NCBI GenBank assembly: GCA_013044035.1
Contig: JABEVE010000030.1
Location: forward strand, 1 to 60,376
Length of the DNA stretch: 60,376 nucleotides
Source of the DNA: Burkholderiales bacterium
Lineage (GTDB): Bacteria > Pseudomonadota > Gammaproteobacteria > Burkholderiales > Burkholderiaceae_C
Reading direction: 5' to 3'
This document shows, piece after piece, positions 30,570-41,704 of the stretch. Below the pieces are notes generated by a model. It was not told the DNA's origin, ran no database searches, and saw nothing but the letters and a program-made list of their open reading frames with translations. Within the stretch, counting starts at the first letter, position 1. Each line of letters opens with the position of its first letter. The translations under genes were made by a program, and so were the position numbers.

Positions 30570-30680
30570 GGCTGGCCGCGCCGAACGCGAGGCAAAGGAC
30601 GGAATGGGTGAGCGCGGTGCGGCATCGCGGGTATCGAGACGGGCGTCTTTGTAGACAGTTGGGCAGACGCTGCATGGTAC

Positions 30681-30710
30681 TTGCACGAGCCGACGCAATC
30701 CGCCTATAAC
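30681..30710 (+). promoter_or_regulatory. Putative sigma70-type promoter of aidB
   Basis: TTGCAC (30681-30686) and TATAAC (30705-30710) with an 18-bp spacer, about 50 bp upstream of the preferred aidB start. It falls between the divergent minC and aidB genes. Confidence 0.5.
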
Positions 30711-30760
30711 GCAGGGAGAAACCGCAGGCTGGGCCATGCATGAGGCCACTGGAGACACCA

Positions 30761-32473
30761 ATGAACTGGAGCACGCACGAAGTCGGCAATATGGTGGAAC
30801 CGCTGGCCGACTACAACCGCTACGCCACCGACCCCGCGCTGCGCGAGGGCGCACAGCGCGAAGGCGCGGCCTGGGCCGATGCCGCACTGCTCGCCATCGG
30901 CGCCGACTTGGGCCGCGCGGCGTTGCTGGAGCAGGCGCGCCTGGCAAACGCCAACACTCCGGTGCTGCGCAATTTCGACCCACAGGGGCGGCGCGTCGAC
31001 GCGGTGGACTTTCACCCCGCCTGGCACAGCCTCATGGCCGGTATTTTCCAGCGCGGCTTCCACAGCGCCGCCTGGGCCGAGCCTCGCCCCGGGGCGCATG
31101 TGGCGCGCGCCGCAGGCTATCTCCTGCAGGGCCAGGTGGAGGCCGGCACGCTGTGCCCAACGACGATGACCTTCGCCAGCATTCCCATCCTGCGGCGCGA
31201 GCCGGCGCTGTGGGCGCAGCTCGAGCCCCACCTGTTCAGCCGCGACTACGACCCCGCCGATGCGCCGCTGTCCACCAAGCGCGGCATGCTGGTCGGCATG
31301 GGCCTGACCGAGAAGCAGGGCGGCTCCGACCTGCGCACCAACACCACGCTGGCGCGGCCGCTGGGCACAGGCGGGCATGGCGCGGAGCACGCCCTGGTGG
31401 GCCATAAGTGGTTTTTCTCGGTGCCGCAGTCCGACGCCCATCTGGTGCTGGCACGCGATGCCAGCGACGCCCTGAGTTGTTTCTACGTGCCGCGCTGGCG
31501 GCCCGATGCCACGCGCAATGCGGTGCGCGTGCAGCGTCTGAAAGACAAGCTGGGCAACCGCTCCAATGCCAGCGCCGAAGTCGAGTTCCAGGACGCCTGG
31601 GGCCTGCTGGTGGGCGAGCCCGGGCGCGGCATTCCCATCCTCCTCGACATGGCCACCTACACCCGGCTCGACAATGTGCTGGGCAGCACGGCGCTGCTGC
31701 GCGCCGCGCTCGTGCAGGCCATGCACCACGCCCGCCAGCGCAGCGCCTTCGGCAAACATCTGGCCGAGCAGCCCTTGATGCAAGCCGTGCTGGCCGACCT
31801 GGCACTGGAGACTGAAGCCGCCACCACACTGGCCCTGCGTCTTGCCGCGGCGTTTGATCGCGACGCAAACGCCCCTCCCCAGGCAGTTGCGGAGCTGCGG
31901 CCTGGTGGCACTCTTCTGCCACCCTTCCCTCTCCAACTGGAAGCCGCGATGCGCCGCATCCTCACCCCGGCGGCCAAGCTCTGGGTGTGCAAGCGCGCCA
32001 TCGAGGCCGTGGGCGAGTGCATGGAGGTGCTGGGTGGCAACGGTTATGTGGAGGAGCAGCCGCTGGCGCGCATGCTGCGCGAGGCGCCGGTCAATTCCAT
32101 TTGGGAAGGTTCTGGCAATGTCATGGCCCTGGACCTGCTGCGCGCCCTGCAGCGCGAGCCACAAGCGGCGCAGGCGCTGCAGGATTGGCTGGCCGACGCC
32201 TGCCAGGGCGACGCCGTGCTGACCCGCGCCCTGGCGGCGCTGGACGCGCTGCGCATCGAGGCGCTGCGCCACCCGGCGCAAGCCCGCGCCCTGGCGCAAG
32301 ACCTGGTGCTGTTGGTACAGGCCGTGCTGCTGCGCCAGCACGCACCCGCGTTCGTGGCCGACGCGTTCATCGCCAGCCGCCTGGGCTGCGCGCGCGGCGG
32401 CCGCATCTTCGGCGTGCTGCCGCAAGGGGCGGACCTGCGGGCCATCGTCCAGCGCGCCTGGGCAGGGGCATAG
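30761..32473 (+). CDS. aidB: AidB, acyl-CoA dehydrogenase-fold alkylation-response flavoprotein
   Basis: 570-aa protein with the AidB architecture. Colinear family blocks include FHPAWHSLMAGIF, VEAGTLCPTTMTFASIPIL, RGMLVGMGLTEKQGGSDLRT, GHKWFFSVPQSDAHLVLA, RLKDKLGNRSNASAEVEFQD and PVNSIWEGSGNVMALDLLRA. E. coli AidB binds FAD and DNA and belongs to the Ada response to methylating agents. The ATG at 30761 matches the AidB N-terminus (MNWSTHEV) and has GGAG seven bases upstream; an in-frame ATG at 30740 exists. No ada or alkB gene lies nearby. Confidence 0.93.
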   Translation: MNWSTHEVGNMVEPLADYNRYATDPALREGAQREGAAWADAALLAIGADLGRAALLEQARLANANTPVLRNFDPQGRRVDAVDFHPAWHSLMAGIFQRGFHSAAWAEPRPGAHVARAAGYLLQGQVEAGTLCPTTMTFASIPILRREPALWAQLEPHLFSRDYDPADAPLSTKRGMLVGMGLTEKQGGSDLRTNTTLARPLGTGGHGAEHALVGHKWFFSVPQSDAHLVLARDASDALSCFYVPRWRPDATRNAVRVQRLKDKLGNRSNASAEVEFQDAWGLLVGEPGRGIPILLDMATYTRLDNVLGSTALLRAALVQAMHHARQRSAFGKHLAEQPLMQAVLADLALETEAATTLALRLAAAFDRDANAPPQAVAELRPGGTLLPPFPLQLEAAMRRILTPAAKLWVCKRAIEAVGECMEVLGGNGYVEEQPLARMLREAPVNSIWEGSGNVMALDLLRALQREPQAAQALQDWLADACQGDAVLTRALAALDALRIEALRHPAQARALAQDLVLLVQAVLLRQHAPAFVADAFIASRLGCARGGRIFGVLPQGADLRAIVQRAWAGA

Positions 32474-32625
32474 GAAGGGCTTGGCCCGCAGCGTTCGCGC
32501 AGCATCCGGTATCGGCCCGAAACCGCGGCGCGAGCTGGCAGCGCAGCTCAAGGTGCCGTGGATGCCGGATCCGCTTCAGGCTGCGAGGGGAGGCCGCAGC
32601 GCGGCCGCGCCCGGGCGCCTGCGGC

Positions 32626-33042
32626 TCAGCCGGCTTGCAAGGACTCGATCAGCGGGCAGGTGATGCTGCCGCCGTGGTTGGCGCAACGCGCCACCAGCGT
32701 GCCGAGTGCCGACTCGATCCGCTGCAGGTCGGTGAGCTTGTCGCGCACGTCGGCAAGCTTGGCTTCGGCCAGGCGGCGGGCGTCGTCGCAATGCGTGCCG
32801 TCTTGCAGACGCAGCAGATCGGCCACCTGGTCGAGCGAAAAGCCCAGGCGCTGCGCGCTCTTGATGAAGCGCAGGCGCACCAGATCCTGGGTGCTGTAGC
32901 GGCGCATGCTGCCGTAGCGCTTGTCCGGCGTGCCCAGCAGTCCACGGCGCTGGTAAAAGCGCACGGTTTCCACGTTCACCGCGCCGGCGGCGGCCAGTTG
33001 GCCAATGCTCAGGCCTGATTCGGGTGTAAAAGTTTGCGTCAT
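32626..33042 (-). CDS. merR: MerR, mercury-responsive regulator
   Basis: 138-aa transcription factor that represses and, with Hg(II), activates the mer operon by untwisting the promoter. N-terminal winged helix ([35 protein letters not shown]), dimerisation helix and three Hg-binding cysteines in [16 protein letters not shown] and [10 protein letters not shown]. These correspond to Cys82, Cys117 and Cys126 of Tn501 MerR. Divergent from merTPA across the operator. The start at 33042 (MTQTFTPES) is chosen because the longer frame overlaps merT. Confidence 0.95.
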   Translation of the reverse strand: MTQTFTPESGLSIGQLAAAGAVNVETVRFYQRRGLLGTPDKRYGSMRRYSTQDLVRLRFIKSAQRLGFSLDQVADLLRLQDGTHCDDARRLAEAKLADVRDKLTDLQRIESALGTLVARCANHGGSITCPLIESLQAG

Positions 33043-33045
33043 CGC

Positions 33046-33076
33046 TTGCGTCCGTACTGAACTACGGCGTGACACT
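33046..33076 (+). promoter_or_regulatory. mer operator-promoter
   Basis: A dyad CCGTA-CTGAAC-TACGG (33052-33067) lies between a -35-like TTGCGT (33046-33051) and a -10-like GACACT (33071-33076). The spacer is 19 bp, the over-long spacing that MerR corrects. The layout superposes on the Tn501 mer operator (TTGACT-CCGTAC...GTACGG). It lies between merR and merT. Confidence 0.85.
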
Positions 33077-33108
33077 ACCACTCCCGATACGGCCCGACAA
33101 GGAGACCA

Positions 33109-33486
33109 ATGGTGAACACGGACGTGATGAACCCTGCCCCGCAAGCGCCGCGGGGCAAGGCGGCGCTGCTGACCAGTGGCCTGGCAGCCATTCTGGCGTC
33201 GAGTTGCTGCCTCGGGCCGTTGATTCTGGTGTCGCTGGGTGTCAGTGGCGCCTGGATCGGCGATCTCACCCTGCTCGAACCGTATCGGCCGTACTTCCTC
33301 GGTGCGGCGCTCGTCGCGTTGGCGTTGGCCTACCGGCGCATGTTCCGGCCCGCCGCCGCATGCAATCCCGGCGAGGTTTGCGCCCTGCCGGGGGTGCGCG
33401 CGACTTACAAGGTCGTGTTCTGGGTGGTGGTGGTGTTGATCGCCATCGCCTTCGCTTTTCCGTATGTCGCCCCATTCTTTTACTGA
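33109..33486 (+). CDS. merT: MerT, mercuric ion transporter
   Basis: 125-aa inner-membrane protein with three hydrophobic segments that moves Hg(II) to the cytoplasmic MerA. First helix carries the paired cysteines [20 protein letters not shown]; the cytoplasmic loop has the second Cys pair ([11 protein letters not shown]). The ATG at 33109 is used; an in-frame ATG at 33124 is possible. First gene of merTPA. Confidence 0.94.
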   Translation: MVNTDVMNPAPQAPRGKAALLTSGLAAILASSCCLGPLILVSLGVSGAWIGDLTLLEPYRPYFLGAALVALALAYRRMFRPAAACNPGEVCALPGVRATYKVVFWVVVVLIAIAFAFPYVAPFFY

Positions 33487-35307
<1,821 letters not shown>

Positions 35308-35352
35308 AGTCCGCGCTCAACCTGTGGCTCATCGCTTGGCCCTGCGCCTTGT

Positions 35353-35931
35353 TCATCGCTTCGCCCGCGCATAGCCGAGTAACCGCAGCGCCTGCGCCGC
35401 CAGCCACGCCGAGAGCAGGCCGATGAGGGCGCCGCCGAGCACGTCGGCCGGGAAATGTGCGCCCACCGCCATGCGCGACCACCCCACCCAGAGCGCAAAC
35501 AACACCAGCACGACCTTGAGCACCCAGTGCGCACCGGGCAGCAGGCTGGCCATCAGCACGAAGGCAAAGGCTGTGTGGCCGGAGGGGAAGCTGTGCGCGT
35601 ATTCGGCGCGGCCGAGGATGTGCACCGCAGCCTCGCCCAGCGCCCTGGGCGGGCGCGGAAAGTCGAGCCAGGGCTTGATGCCGGCGACGAGGGCCCAGTC
35701 GATCAGATAGGCCGCCAGGAACACCAGCACGGCCTGCACCGCAAGCCAGTTGGGCCGTTTCAGCGCCAGCGCCAGCAGCACGGCGGCGTAGACGGGGTAG
35801 AGCATGTGGTCCCCGGCGGCCGTGCCCCACAACGCCAGGTGGTCCCACAGCCAGCCGCCGCCGGCGTGGTTGATGGCGAGAAACAGCGCGTGGTTGAGCC
35901 CGCCCCAGGCGTACCACCAGGGGCCGCTCAT
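35353..35931 (-). CDS. PAP2-family membrane phosphatase
   Basis: 192-aa membrane phosphatase with five or six hydrophobic segments. The three PAP2 motifs are visible: KPWLDFPRPP (near 95), PSGHTAF (near 123) and SRMAVGAHFPADVLGG (near 157-172). Candidates for substrate are undecaprenyl pyrophosphate (BacA-independent recycling) or phosphatidic acid; sequence alone does not decide. The start at 35931 (MSGPWWYAW) is preferred. Convergent with merA; the DUF4337 gene is upstream on the same strand. Confidence 0.85.
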   Translation of the reverse strand: MSGPWWYAWGGLNHALFLAINHAGGGWLWDHLALWGTAAGDHMLYPVYAAVLLALALKRPNWLAVQAVLVFLAAYLIDWALVAGIKPWLDFPRPPRALGEAAVHILGRAEYAHSFPSGHTAFAFVLMASLLPGAHWVLKVVLVLFALWVGWSRMAVGAHFPADVLGGALIGLLSAWLAAQALRLLGYARAKR

Positions 35932-35971
35932 CGTTTGGCCAGCCGCGGCAGCGGGCCATGCCAACGCGGCG

Positions 35972-36553
35972 TCATGCCGCCACCCAGCCCAGCGCCGTCA
36001 CCCACAAGCCAACGCCGACCAGGGCGCTGAGCATGGCGGCGCCGAACAGCCAGCGGCGCCCGGTGAGCGCGGTGATCGAGGCCAGCGAAATGGCGATCTG
36101 CAGAAAGATCAGGCTGCGCGCCATGCCGGTGTGCGGACGGTTGAGGCGATCGGACTCCTCGTCGGCTTTGCTCGACGCCGCTTCCAGCGCGTCGGCGCGG
36201 GCCTTGATCTCGGTCTTCTGGCCCTGGTATTTGGTGATCTTGGCTGCAATCCCGGCCTGCTTGTCGGCCGGCGCCAGATCGTGCGCCAGTTCCATCAGGT
36301 GCTGCTTGGTGCTCACGGCCTGGTAGTAATTCCATTCATCGGTGGCATGGGCTTTTTTCAGCACGGCCTCGTTCTTGTGCAGCAGCACTTCGTTCATGAG
36401 GTGGCTGCCCTGGTAGCTGACGATGGCGCCGAGAGCAGCCAGCAGCGCGGTGAAGATGGCGACCCATTGGTTCAACGTGTGATTCTTGCCTTCGCTGGCG
36501 TGATGCACCGCCTCTTCATGCGGGGCGTGGGCGTGGACTCCGGATTCGCTCAT
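35972..36553 (-). CDS. DUF4337-family membrane protein
   Basis: 193-aa protein of unknown function. A His-rich N-terminus is followed by one helix (WVAIFTALLAALGAIVSY), a charged helical region of about 90 residues (LHKNEAVLKKAHATDEWNYY, later KITKYQGQKTEIKARADALE) and two C-terminal helices. This is the DUF4337 layout. Start ATG at 36553 with AAAGCCC upstream; longer frames reach a large hairpin. It lies 40 nt upstream of the PAP2 gene. Confidence 0.78.
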   Translation of the reverse strand: MSESGVHAHAPHEEAVHHASEGKNHTLNQWVAIFTALLAALGAIVSYQGSHLMNEVLLHKNEAVLKKAHATDEWNYYQAVSTKQHLMELAHDLAPADKQAGIAAKITKYQGQKTEIKARADALEAASSKADEESDRLNRPHTGMARSLIFLQIAISLASITALTGRRWLFGAAMLSALVGVGLWVTALGWVAA

Positions 36554-36629
36554 GGGCTTTCCCGTTGGATGGTTGTCAGCGGCACGAGGCCGCGATGGCG
36601 CGAAGTTTATAGCGGCATCACGCCGATTG

Positions 36630-36668
36630 GCGCGACGCAGCATGCACGAACGGCATGCTGCGTCGCGC
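36630..36668. repeat. Perfect 16-bp inverted repeat with 7-nt loop
   Basis: GCGCGACGCAGCATGC (36630-36645), loop ACGAACG, then the exact complement (36653-36668). It lies between the divergent DUF4337 and GGDEF/EAL genes, with no T-run, so a terminator is unlikely. It could be an operator or a remnant of a small palindromic element. Confidence 0.85.
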
Positions 36669-36799
36669 CCTGGTTCACCCCCCCGCATGTCCGGGGATTT
36701 GCAAGCTTGTGCGCGCAGGCTCTAATCATCGGCATCGCCAGCCCGCAACCACCCGAGCGCACCATCGATTCCGTGATCGACCACCATGCCGCGGCACGC

Positions 36800-39700
36800 A
36801 TGGGCTCACATTTGCACAGCCGCCTGAGGCGACTCTGGCTGGGCATTGCCGTGTGTGCGACGGCGTTCATGGCATGGAACGCCTGGCGCGACTGGCAAGA
36901 CATGCGCATCCAGAGCCAGGAGCGCTTGCGCGCCTTCGCTGCCGAGTACGCCATCGAGTGGCGCTCGACCTTGCGCGCGCGCGAGGACGCCATGCAGCGT
37001 CTCGGACGGCGCCTGCTGGTGAGTCCCGAGACGGCGCAGCAGCAACTCGACACCTACCTCCTCGAGCGGCGCGGGGTTGAAGGTGTGGCCCTGGTGGATG
37101 CCCAAGGCCGCTATGTCGCTCGCAGTGGCGCGCTACCGCCATCACCCCTGCAGGACACGCACCTGACGCCGCTCACCCGCAGCGCCTATGCCGCCTGCCT
37201 GCGCGACAAGACCTTCTGCCTTGGGCCCCCCATTCCTGACGAGCGTGCCTCCGGTCGCTGGATGGCACTCGAATACCTGCCACTTTCCGCCGTGCCCGGC
37301 GGCGCCGAGGCGACACCACCCGGGGGGGAGGGAGCGATGCCGCTGGGCAAGGCGTTGCCGCAGGAATGGCTGGTGCTGGCGCAATCCTCGGTGTTTCCGC
37401 GCGCACTCGGTTTGTTGCAGGCACCGGGAGAGGGCATGGCCTTCGTCGTGATGCGCAACGACGGCCTGCTGCAGTTGCGCTTTCCGCCGCCTCCGCGCTC
37501 GCCTTATGGGCAACCCCAGAACGGCATCATGCTCGACGCCATCCGTGGTCAGCCTCAAGCCAGTTCCGGCATGTTCTCGGGTGTGACCAACAGTGTGAAC
37601 CGGCACATGGTCGGTGCCTATGTCCGCGTGCCCGACTACCCCTTCGTCATCGGCGCCGACCTGCCCACGCGCAGCCTGTTGCAGCGCTGGGCTGGGCAGT
37701 TGGCGGGCACCTTGCTGCTGTTTTTCGGGCTGCTTGCAGCCGGCTCGTGGCTGTTCGCCAGCGCCCTGCGCCAGCTTGGTCGGACCGAGCGCGGCCGCGA
37801 GCAGGCCCTGGACGGGCTGCGACGCCAGCGCGACGAACTGGACGTGACCCTCTCGTCCATCGGCGACGCCGTCATCGCCACCGACGCGCGCGGCCGCATC
37901 AGCCGCATGAACCCGGAGGCGGTGCGCCTCACCGGCTGGCCAGCGTCCGAAGCCCTGGGCCAGCCCATCGAACTCGTGTTCCGCATCGTTGTGGAAGGCG
38001 AGGATTCGCCCGCACCCTGCCCGGTGGCGCGCGCCCTGGCGACCGGTCGCGTGGTGGTGCTGGGCAACCATACCGAGTTGCGTGCCCGCGATGGCCGCGT
38101 GCTGGCGATCGAGGATTCGGCTGCGCCGATCAGCGGACATGATGGCGAAGCACGCGGCGCCGTGCTGGTGTTCCATGACGTGACCGACCGGCGCGAGCGC
38201 CAGCGGCGCAACGAGCGCCTGAAAAGCCTGTACGCAGCGCTGGCTGAGTTGGGCGAGATCGTGCAGCAGCACGCGCGCCAGGGCGACGAATCAGCCCTGT
38301 TTCGGGCCGCCTGCGAGGCCCTGGCCGCATCCAGTCTGTTCAACGCCGCGTGGATCGGCCGCCCGGACGCAACCGGGGTGTTTCAGATCCTGGCCAGAGC
38401 CGGCAATGGCTCGGATGATCTGGAGCACATCGAGATGCGCCTCGACGACCCGCAACCGGCGCTGGCCGTGCGCGCCTGGCTGGCCGGCGAACTGCGGGTG
38501 CATAACGATTTTCCGGCCGATCCCATCAACCTGTCGCGGCGCGACTTCGTCGTGGCCCACCGCTGGCACAGCATTGCCGCCGTGCCGCTGCTGCGCGCCG
38601 GGCGGCCCGACGTCATTCTGGTTGTGACTTCGCCCGCGCGCGGACTGTTTCAGGACGATGTGCGCGAACTCATTGCCCGCATCGCCCGCCTGCTCGACCA
38701 CGCGCTGGACGAAATGACCAGCCACCGCGCGTTACAGCAGGTGCGCCAGCGCGAACAGTGGCTGGCGCTGCACGACACGCTCACGCACCTGCCCAACCGC
38801 AACATGCTGGAGAGTGCCCTGCAACAGGCCATCGCCCGCGCCGATGCCAACGGCACCCTGCTGGCCCTGGCCTACCTCGACCTCGACGGCTTCAAGTCCA
38901 TCAACGACGTCTACGGCCACCTGGTCGGCGACCAGGTCTTGCGCAGCGTGGCGGAGCGACTCAAGACGCAATTGCCGGCCGGCGCCCTGGCCCTGCGCAT
39001 GGGCGGCGACGAGTTCGTCATCATCCTCGAAGGCAGCAAGGAGTTGGCCGAGCTCGAACCCGTCTGCCTGCGCTTTCTCGAGCACCTGCGCGGGCCCATG
39101 CAGGTCGGCAACCCACCACTGAGCCTGCAGGTCGATACCAGTTGCGGCATCACCATCTACCCCTACGACCGCGAAACCCCCGACACCCTGCTGCGCCACG
39201 CCGACATGGCGCTGTACGCCCACAAGAGCCGGCGCGGGCCGCAGCGCAGTGCCTACCGGCTGTACGACCCGGCCATGGCCAGCGCCTCGTTCAGCACCCC
39301 CGTCCGCCGCGCCGAGTTGCGCCGCAAGATCGACACCGGCGACCTGGTGCTGCACTACCAGCCCGTGCTCGACCGCGCCAGCGGTCGCATCCACCATGTC
39401 GAGGCGCTCGCCCGTCTGCGCCAGGACAGCGACCTGCTGCAGCCCGACGCCTTCCTGCGCGAACTCGGCCCCATGGAACTCACCTTGCTGGGCACGCGCG
39501 TGTTGCAGCGAGCCCTGGACGACCTTGCCGGCTGGGTGCGCCAGGGGCTGCACATCGGCGTGTCGGTCAACGTCGCGCCGCAGGAACTGCTGGCCACGGA
39601 TTTTTCAGCGCAGGTGCTGGCCGAAATCGCGCGTCATCCCGAACTCGAGCCCGGCATGCTCAGCCTGGAAATTCTGGAAACCGAAGAGGTGCTGGGCGAG

Positions 39701-40120
39701 AACGTGGTGCTGGCGCAGCTCAGCGCCCTGCGCGCCGAGGGCGTGCGCATCGGCATGGACGACGTGGGCTCCGCTTACGCCTCGCTCTTGCGCCTGAAGA
39801 CCTTGCCGGTGGACTTGCTCAAGATCGACCAGGCCTTCGTGCGCGATCTGCCGGTGCATCCGCGCGACCGGCTGTTTCTCGACGCCATCCTCGCCCTCGG
39901 CCATGCCCTGGGCATGCGCACGGTGATCGAAGGCGTGGAAACCCAGGCCCACCTCGACCTGCTGTGGCAAAGCTCGGCCGACGGCCTGCAGGGCTTCGCC
40001 ATCGCTCCTCCCATGCGTCCCGAGGACATCCCCGCCTTCGTCGCCGGCTTTTGCATGCCGCCGCGCAGCCTGCGCACGGCCCTGCGCTTCAACAACGGCA
40101 CCGCCGAGCTTCATTCGTAG
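36800..40120 (+). CDS. Membrane-bound PAS/GAF/GGDEF/EAL c-di-GMP protein
   Basis: 1106-aa sensor enzyme of c-di-GMP metabolism. One N-terminal helix (about 14-32), a periplasmic sensor region to about 295, a second helix (300-322), PAS (about 345-470), GAF-like region (480-640), GGDEF (655-815, motif RMGGDEF near 735 intact) and EAL (835-1080, VEALARL near 868, then DDVGSAYASLLRLK). Both catalytic signatures are present, so it may be bifunctional. The start at 36800 places the first helix correctly; a GTG at 36773 is an alternative. The last 10 bp overlap the convergent LolC/E-type gene. Confidence 0.9.
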   Translation: MGSHLHSRLRRLWLGIAVCATAFMAWNAWRDWQDMRIQSQERLRAFAAEYAIEWRSTLRAREDAMQRLGRRLLVSPETAQQQLDTYLLERRGVEGVALVDAQGRYVARSGALPPSPLQDTHLTPLTRSAYAACLRDKTFCLGPPIPDERASGRWMALEYLPLSAVPGGAEATPPGGEGAMPLGKALPQEWLVLAQSSVFPRALGLLQAPGEGMAFVVMRNDGLLQLRFPPPPRSPYGQPQNGIMLDAIRGQPQASSGMFSGVTNSVNRHMVGAYVRVPDYPFVIGADLPTRSLLQRWAGQLAGTLLLFFGLLAAGSWLFASALRQLGRTERGREQALDGLRRQRDELDVTLSSIGDAVIATDARGRISRMNPEAVRLTGWPASEALGQPIELVFRIVVEGEDSPAPCPVARALATGRVVVLGNHTELRARDGRVLAIEDSAAPISGHDGEARGAVLVFHDVTDRRERQRRNERLKSLYAALAELGEIVQQHARQGDESALFRAACEALAASSLFNAAWIGRPDATGVFQILARAGNGSDDLEHIEMRLDDPQPALAVRAWLAGELRVHNDFPADPINLSRRDFVVAHRWHSIAAVPLLRAGRPDVILVVTSPARGLFQDDVRELIARIARLLDHALDEMTSHRALQQVRQREQWLALHDTLTHLPNRNMLESALQQAIARADANGTLLALAYLDLDGFKSINDVYGHLVGDQVLRSVAERLKTQLPAGALALRMGGDEFVIILEGSKELAELEPVCLRFLEHLRGPMQVGNPPLSLQVDTSCGITIYPYDRETPDTLLRHADMALYAHKSRRGPQRSAYRLYDPAMASASFSTPVRRAELRRKIDTGDLVLHYQPVLDRASGRIHHVEALARLRQDSDLLQPDAFLRELGPMELTLLGTRVLQRALDDLAGWVRQGLHIGVSVNVAPQELLATDFSAQVLAEIARHPELEPGMLSLEILETEEVLGENVVLAQLSALRAEGVRIGMDDVGSAYASLLRLKTLPVDLLKIDQAFVRDLPVHPRDRLFLDAILALGHALGMRTVIEGVETQAHLDLLWQSSADGLQGFAIAPPMRPEDIPAFVAGFCMPPRSLRTALRFNNGTAELHS

Positions 40121-41397
40121 CGCAGCGCCTCGGCCGGCTGCACTTTCGAGGCACGCCAGCTCGGGTAGATGGTCGCCAGCAGTGCCAGCACCAAGGCCAC
40201 CACGGTGATGGTGATGATGTCCGAAACCCTGGGGTCGCTCGGCATCTTGTGGATCAGATACACGCTGCGCGGCAGGAACTGGGTGTGGAACACCCACTCC
40301 AGGAAGCTGACGATGGGGTCGATGTTGAAGGCAATGAGCATGCCCAGCAGCACGCCCGAGAGCACGCCGATCACGCCGGTGATTGCCCCCTGCACGACAA
40401 AAATGCCCATGATGGAGCCGGGGCTGGCGCCCTGGGTGCGCAAGATGGCGATGTCGGACTGCTTGTCCGTGACCGTCATCACCAGCGTGGACACCAGGTT
40501 GAATGCTGCCACCGCCACGATCATCGCCAGGATGATGAACATCATGCGTTTCTCGATCACCACCGCCTCGAACCAGGTGCGGTTCTGCTGCGTCCACGGT
40601 TGTGCCACGAGGTTGGGCGGCAGCGCGGTCTGCAACTGCTGTGCCACGGCTGGCGCATCGTCGATGTTGCGCGTCTGCACCCGCAGGCCGGTGGGACCGC
40701 CGGAGAGGAAAATTTTCCCGGCGTCGTCCAGGTTCAGCAGCGCCAGCGTGCTGTCGTATTCGTAATGCCCCACGTTGAACAGCCCTACCACCCGCAGGGT
40801 GCGCAGGCGCGGAATCATGCCCGCGGGCGTGAGGCTGCCGCTGGGCACCACCATGGTCACCTGGTCGCCAATGCCCACCCCCAGGCGCTGTGCCAGCTCG
40901 TTGCCCAGCACCACGGTGAAGCTGCCGGGCTTGAGCGCCGCCAGCGAGCCAGCCACCATGTGCGAAGCAATCGCCGAGACCTTGCTCTCCTCTTGCGGCT
41001 CGATGCCCCAGGCCAGCACGCCGAACAAGGTGTTGCCCTGCGCCAGCAGCGCCTGGCCCGACACGAAGGGCGCCACGCCGGTGACGGCCGGGTTGCGCTG
41101 CACGATGTTGGCCACGCCGCGCCAGTCGGTCAGGGGCCCACCATCGACGCTGAACACCTGAATATGCGGAATGACGTTGAGCATGCGATCGCGCACGTCT
41201 TTCTGGAAGCCGTTCATCACCGAAATCACCACGATCAACGCCGCCACGCCCAGGGCGATGCCCGCCACCGAGATGAAGGAGATGAAGGAGATGAAGCCAT
41301 TGCGCCGCGTGCGCCTCCCGGCGCGGGTGTAGCGCCAGCCGATGAGCAATTCGTATGGCAGCGACGACAGTCTGGGGGAATGGGCGGATGTGACCAT
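40111..41397 (-). CDS. LolC/E-family lipoprotein-releasing ABC transporter permease
   Basis: 428-aa inner-membrane permease, the transmembrane partner of LolD. N-terminal ELLIGWRYTRAGRRTRRNGF leads into the first helix (SVAGIALGVAALIVVISVMN); a periplasmic domain is followed by a FtsX-type C-terminal domain with three helices. KQSDIAILRTQGASPGSIMG is the coupling-helix motif. LolC or LolE cannot be distinguished; many betaproteobacteria have a single merged form. The start at 41397 removes about 97 implausible residues. No lolD adjoins; one is at 16-726. Confidence 0.9.
   Translation of the reverse strand: MVTSAHSPRLSSLPYELLIGWRYTRAGRRTRRNGFISFISFISVAGIALGVAALIVVISVMNGFQKDVRDRMLNVIPHIQVFSVDGGPLTDWRGVANIVQRNPAVTGVAPFVSGQALLAQGNTLFGVLAWGIEPQEESKVSAIASHMVAGSLAALKPGSFTVVLGNELAQRLGVGIGDQVTMVVPSGSLTPAGMIPRLRTLRVVGLFNVGHYEYDSTLALLNLDDAGKIFLSGGPTGLRVQTRNIDDAPAVAQQLQTALPPNLVAQPWTQQNRTWFEAVVIEKRMMFIILAMIVAVAAFNLVSTLVMTVTDKQSDIAILRTQGASPGSIMGIFVVQGAITGVIGVLSGVLLGMLIAFNIDPIVSFLEWVFHTQFLPRSVYLIHKMPSDPRVSDIITITVVALVLALLATIYPSWRASKVQPAEALRYE
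41270..41296. repeat. Three perfect copies of a 9-bp coding repeat
   Basis: gagatgaag occurs three times in a row inside the LolC/E-type gene and encodes Phe-Ile-Ser three times. Each unit keeps the frame, so copy changes would lengthen or shorten the protein by three residues. Confidence 0.9.
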
Positions 41398-41704
41398 GGG
41401 GGCGCAGTGTACGGGTGGGGTTGAACGGTGGTCGGCCGGATCGGCGGAACAGGGCGGGCCGAAGCGCACGACAGGCCGGGAAGACGACGCTGTGCAAGTC
41501 ACCAGCAGCCACGAGCCGATTTTGCGGCGAATTTTTTGCCACATTGCAAGCGCAGGGAATTGCACAAGCGGCCTAAGCTTCAAAGCCAATCGTGCATGCG
41601 CAGGCATGCACGCGTGTCGCCTGCAGCCTGGCGCAACCTGCTTGCAGCATGTTCGCACCCGACTTGCCGCCTGCTGAACCTCACCCACTTGGAGGTCTCA
41701 TCCC
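41398..41704. other. Divergent intergenic region with 9-bp inverted repeat
   Basis: About 307 bp between the LolC/E-type gene and the aldo/keto reductase gene. A perfect inverted repeat CGTGCATGC-GCAG-GCATGCACG lies at 41591-41612, roughly 95 bp before the reductase start. No gene is seen. A GGAGG site stands before the reductase ATG. Confidence 0.5.

Noticed and set aside
28902-30611. 569-codon plus-strand frame opposite minD and minC
   Set aside because: Mirror of the min genes; Val/Asp/Gly-rich without domains.
30704-32551. 615-codon minus-strand frame opposite aidB
   Set aside because: Shadow of aidB, whose colinear family motifs are all on the plus strand.
35804-36799. 332-codon upstream extension of the second GGDEF/EAL gene
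   Set aside because: It runs antisense through two convincing genes (PAP2 and DUF4337) and across a hairpin; the membrane helix expected at the N-terminus starts only after 36800.
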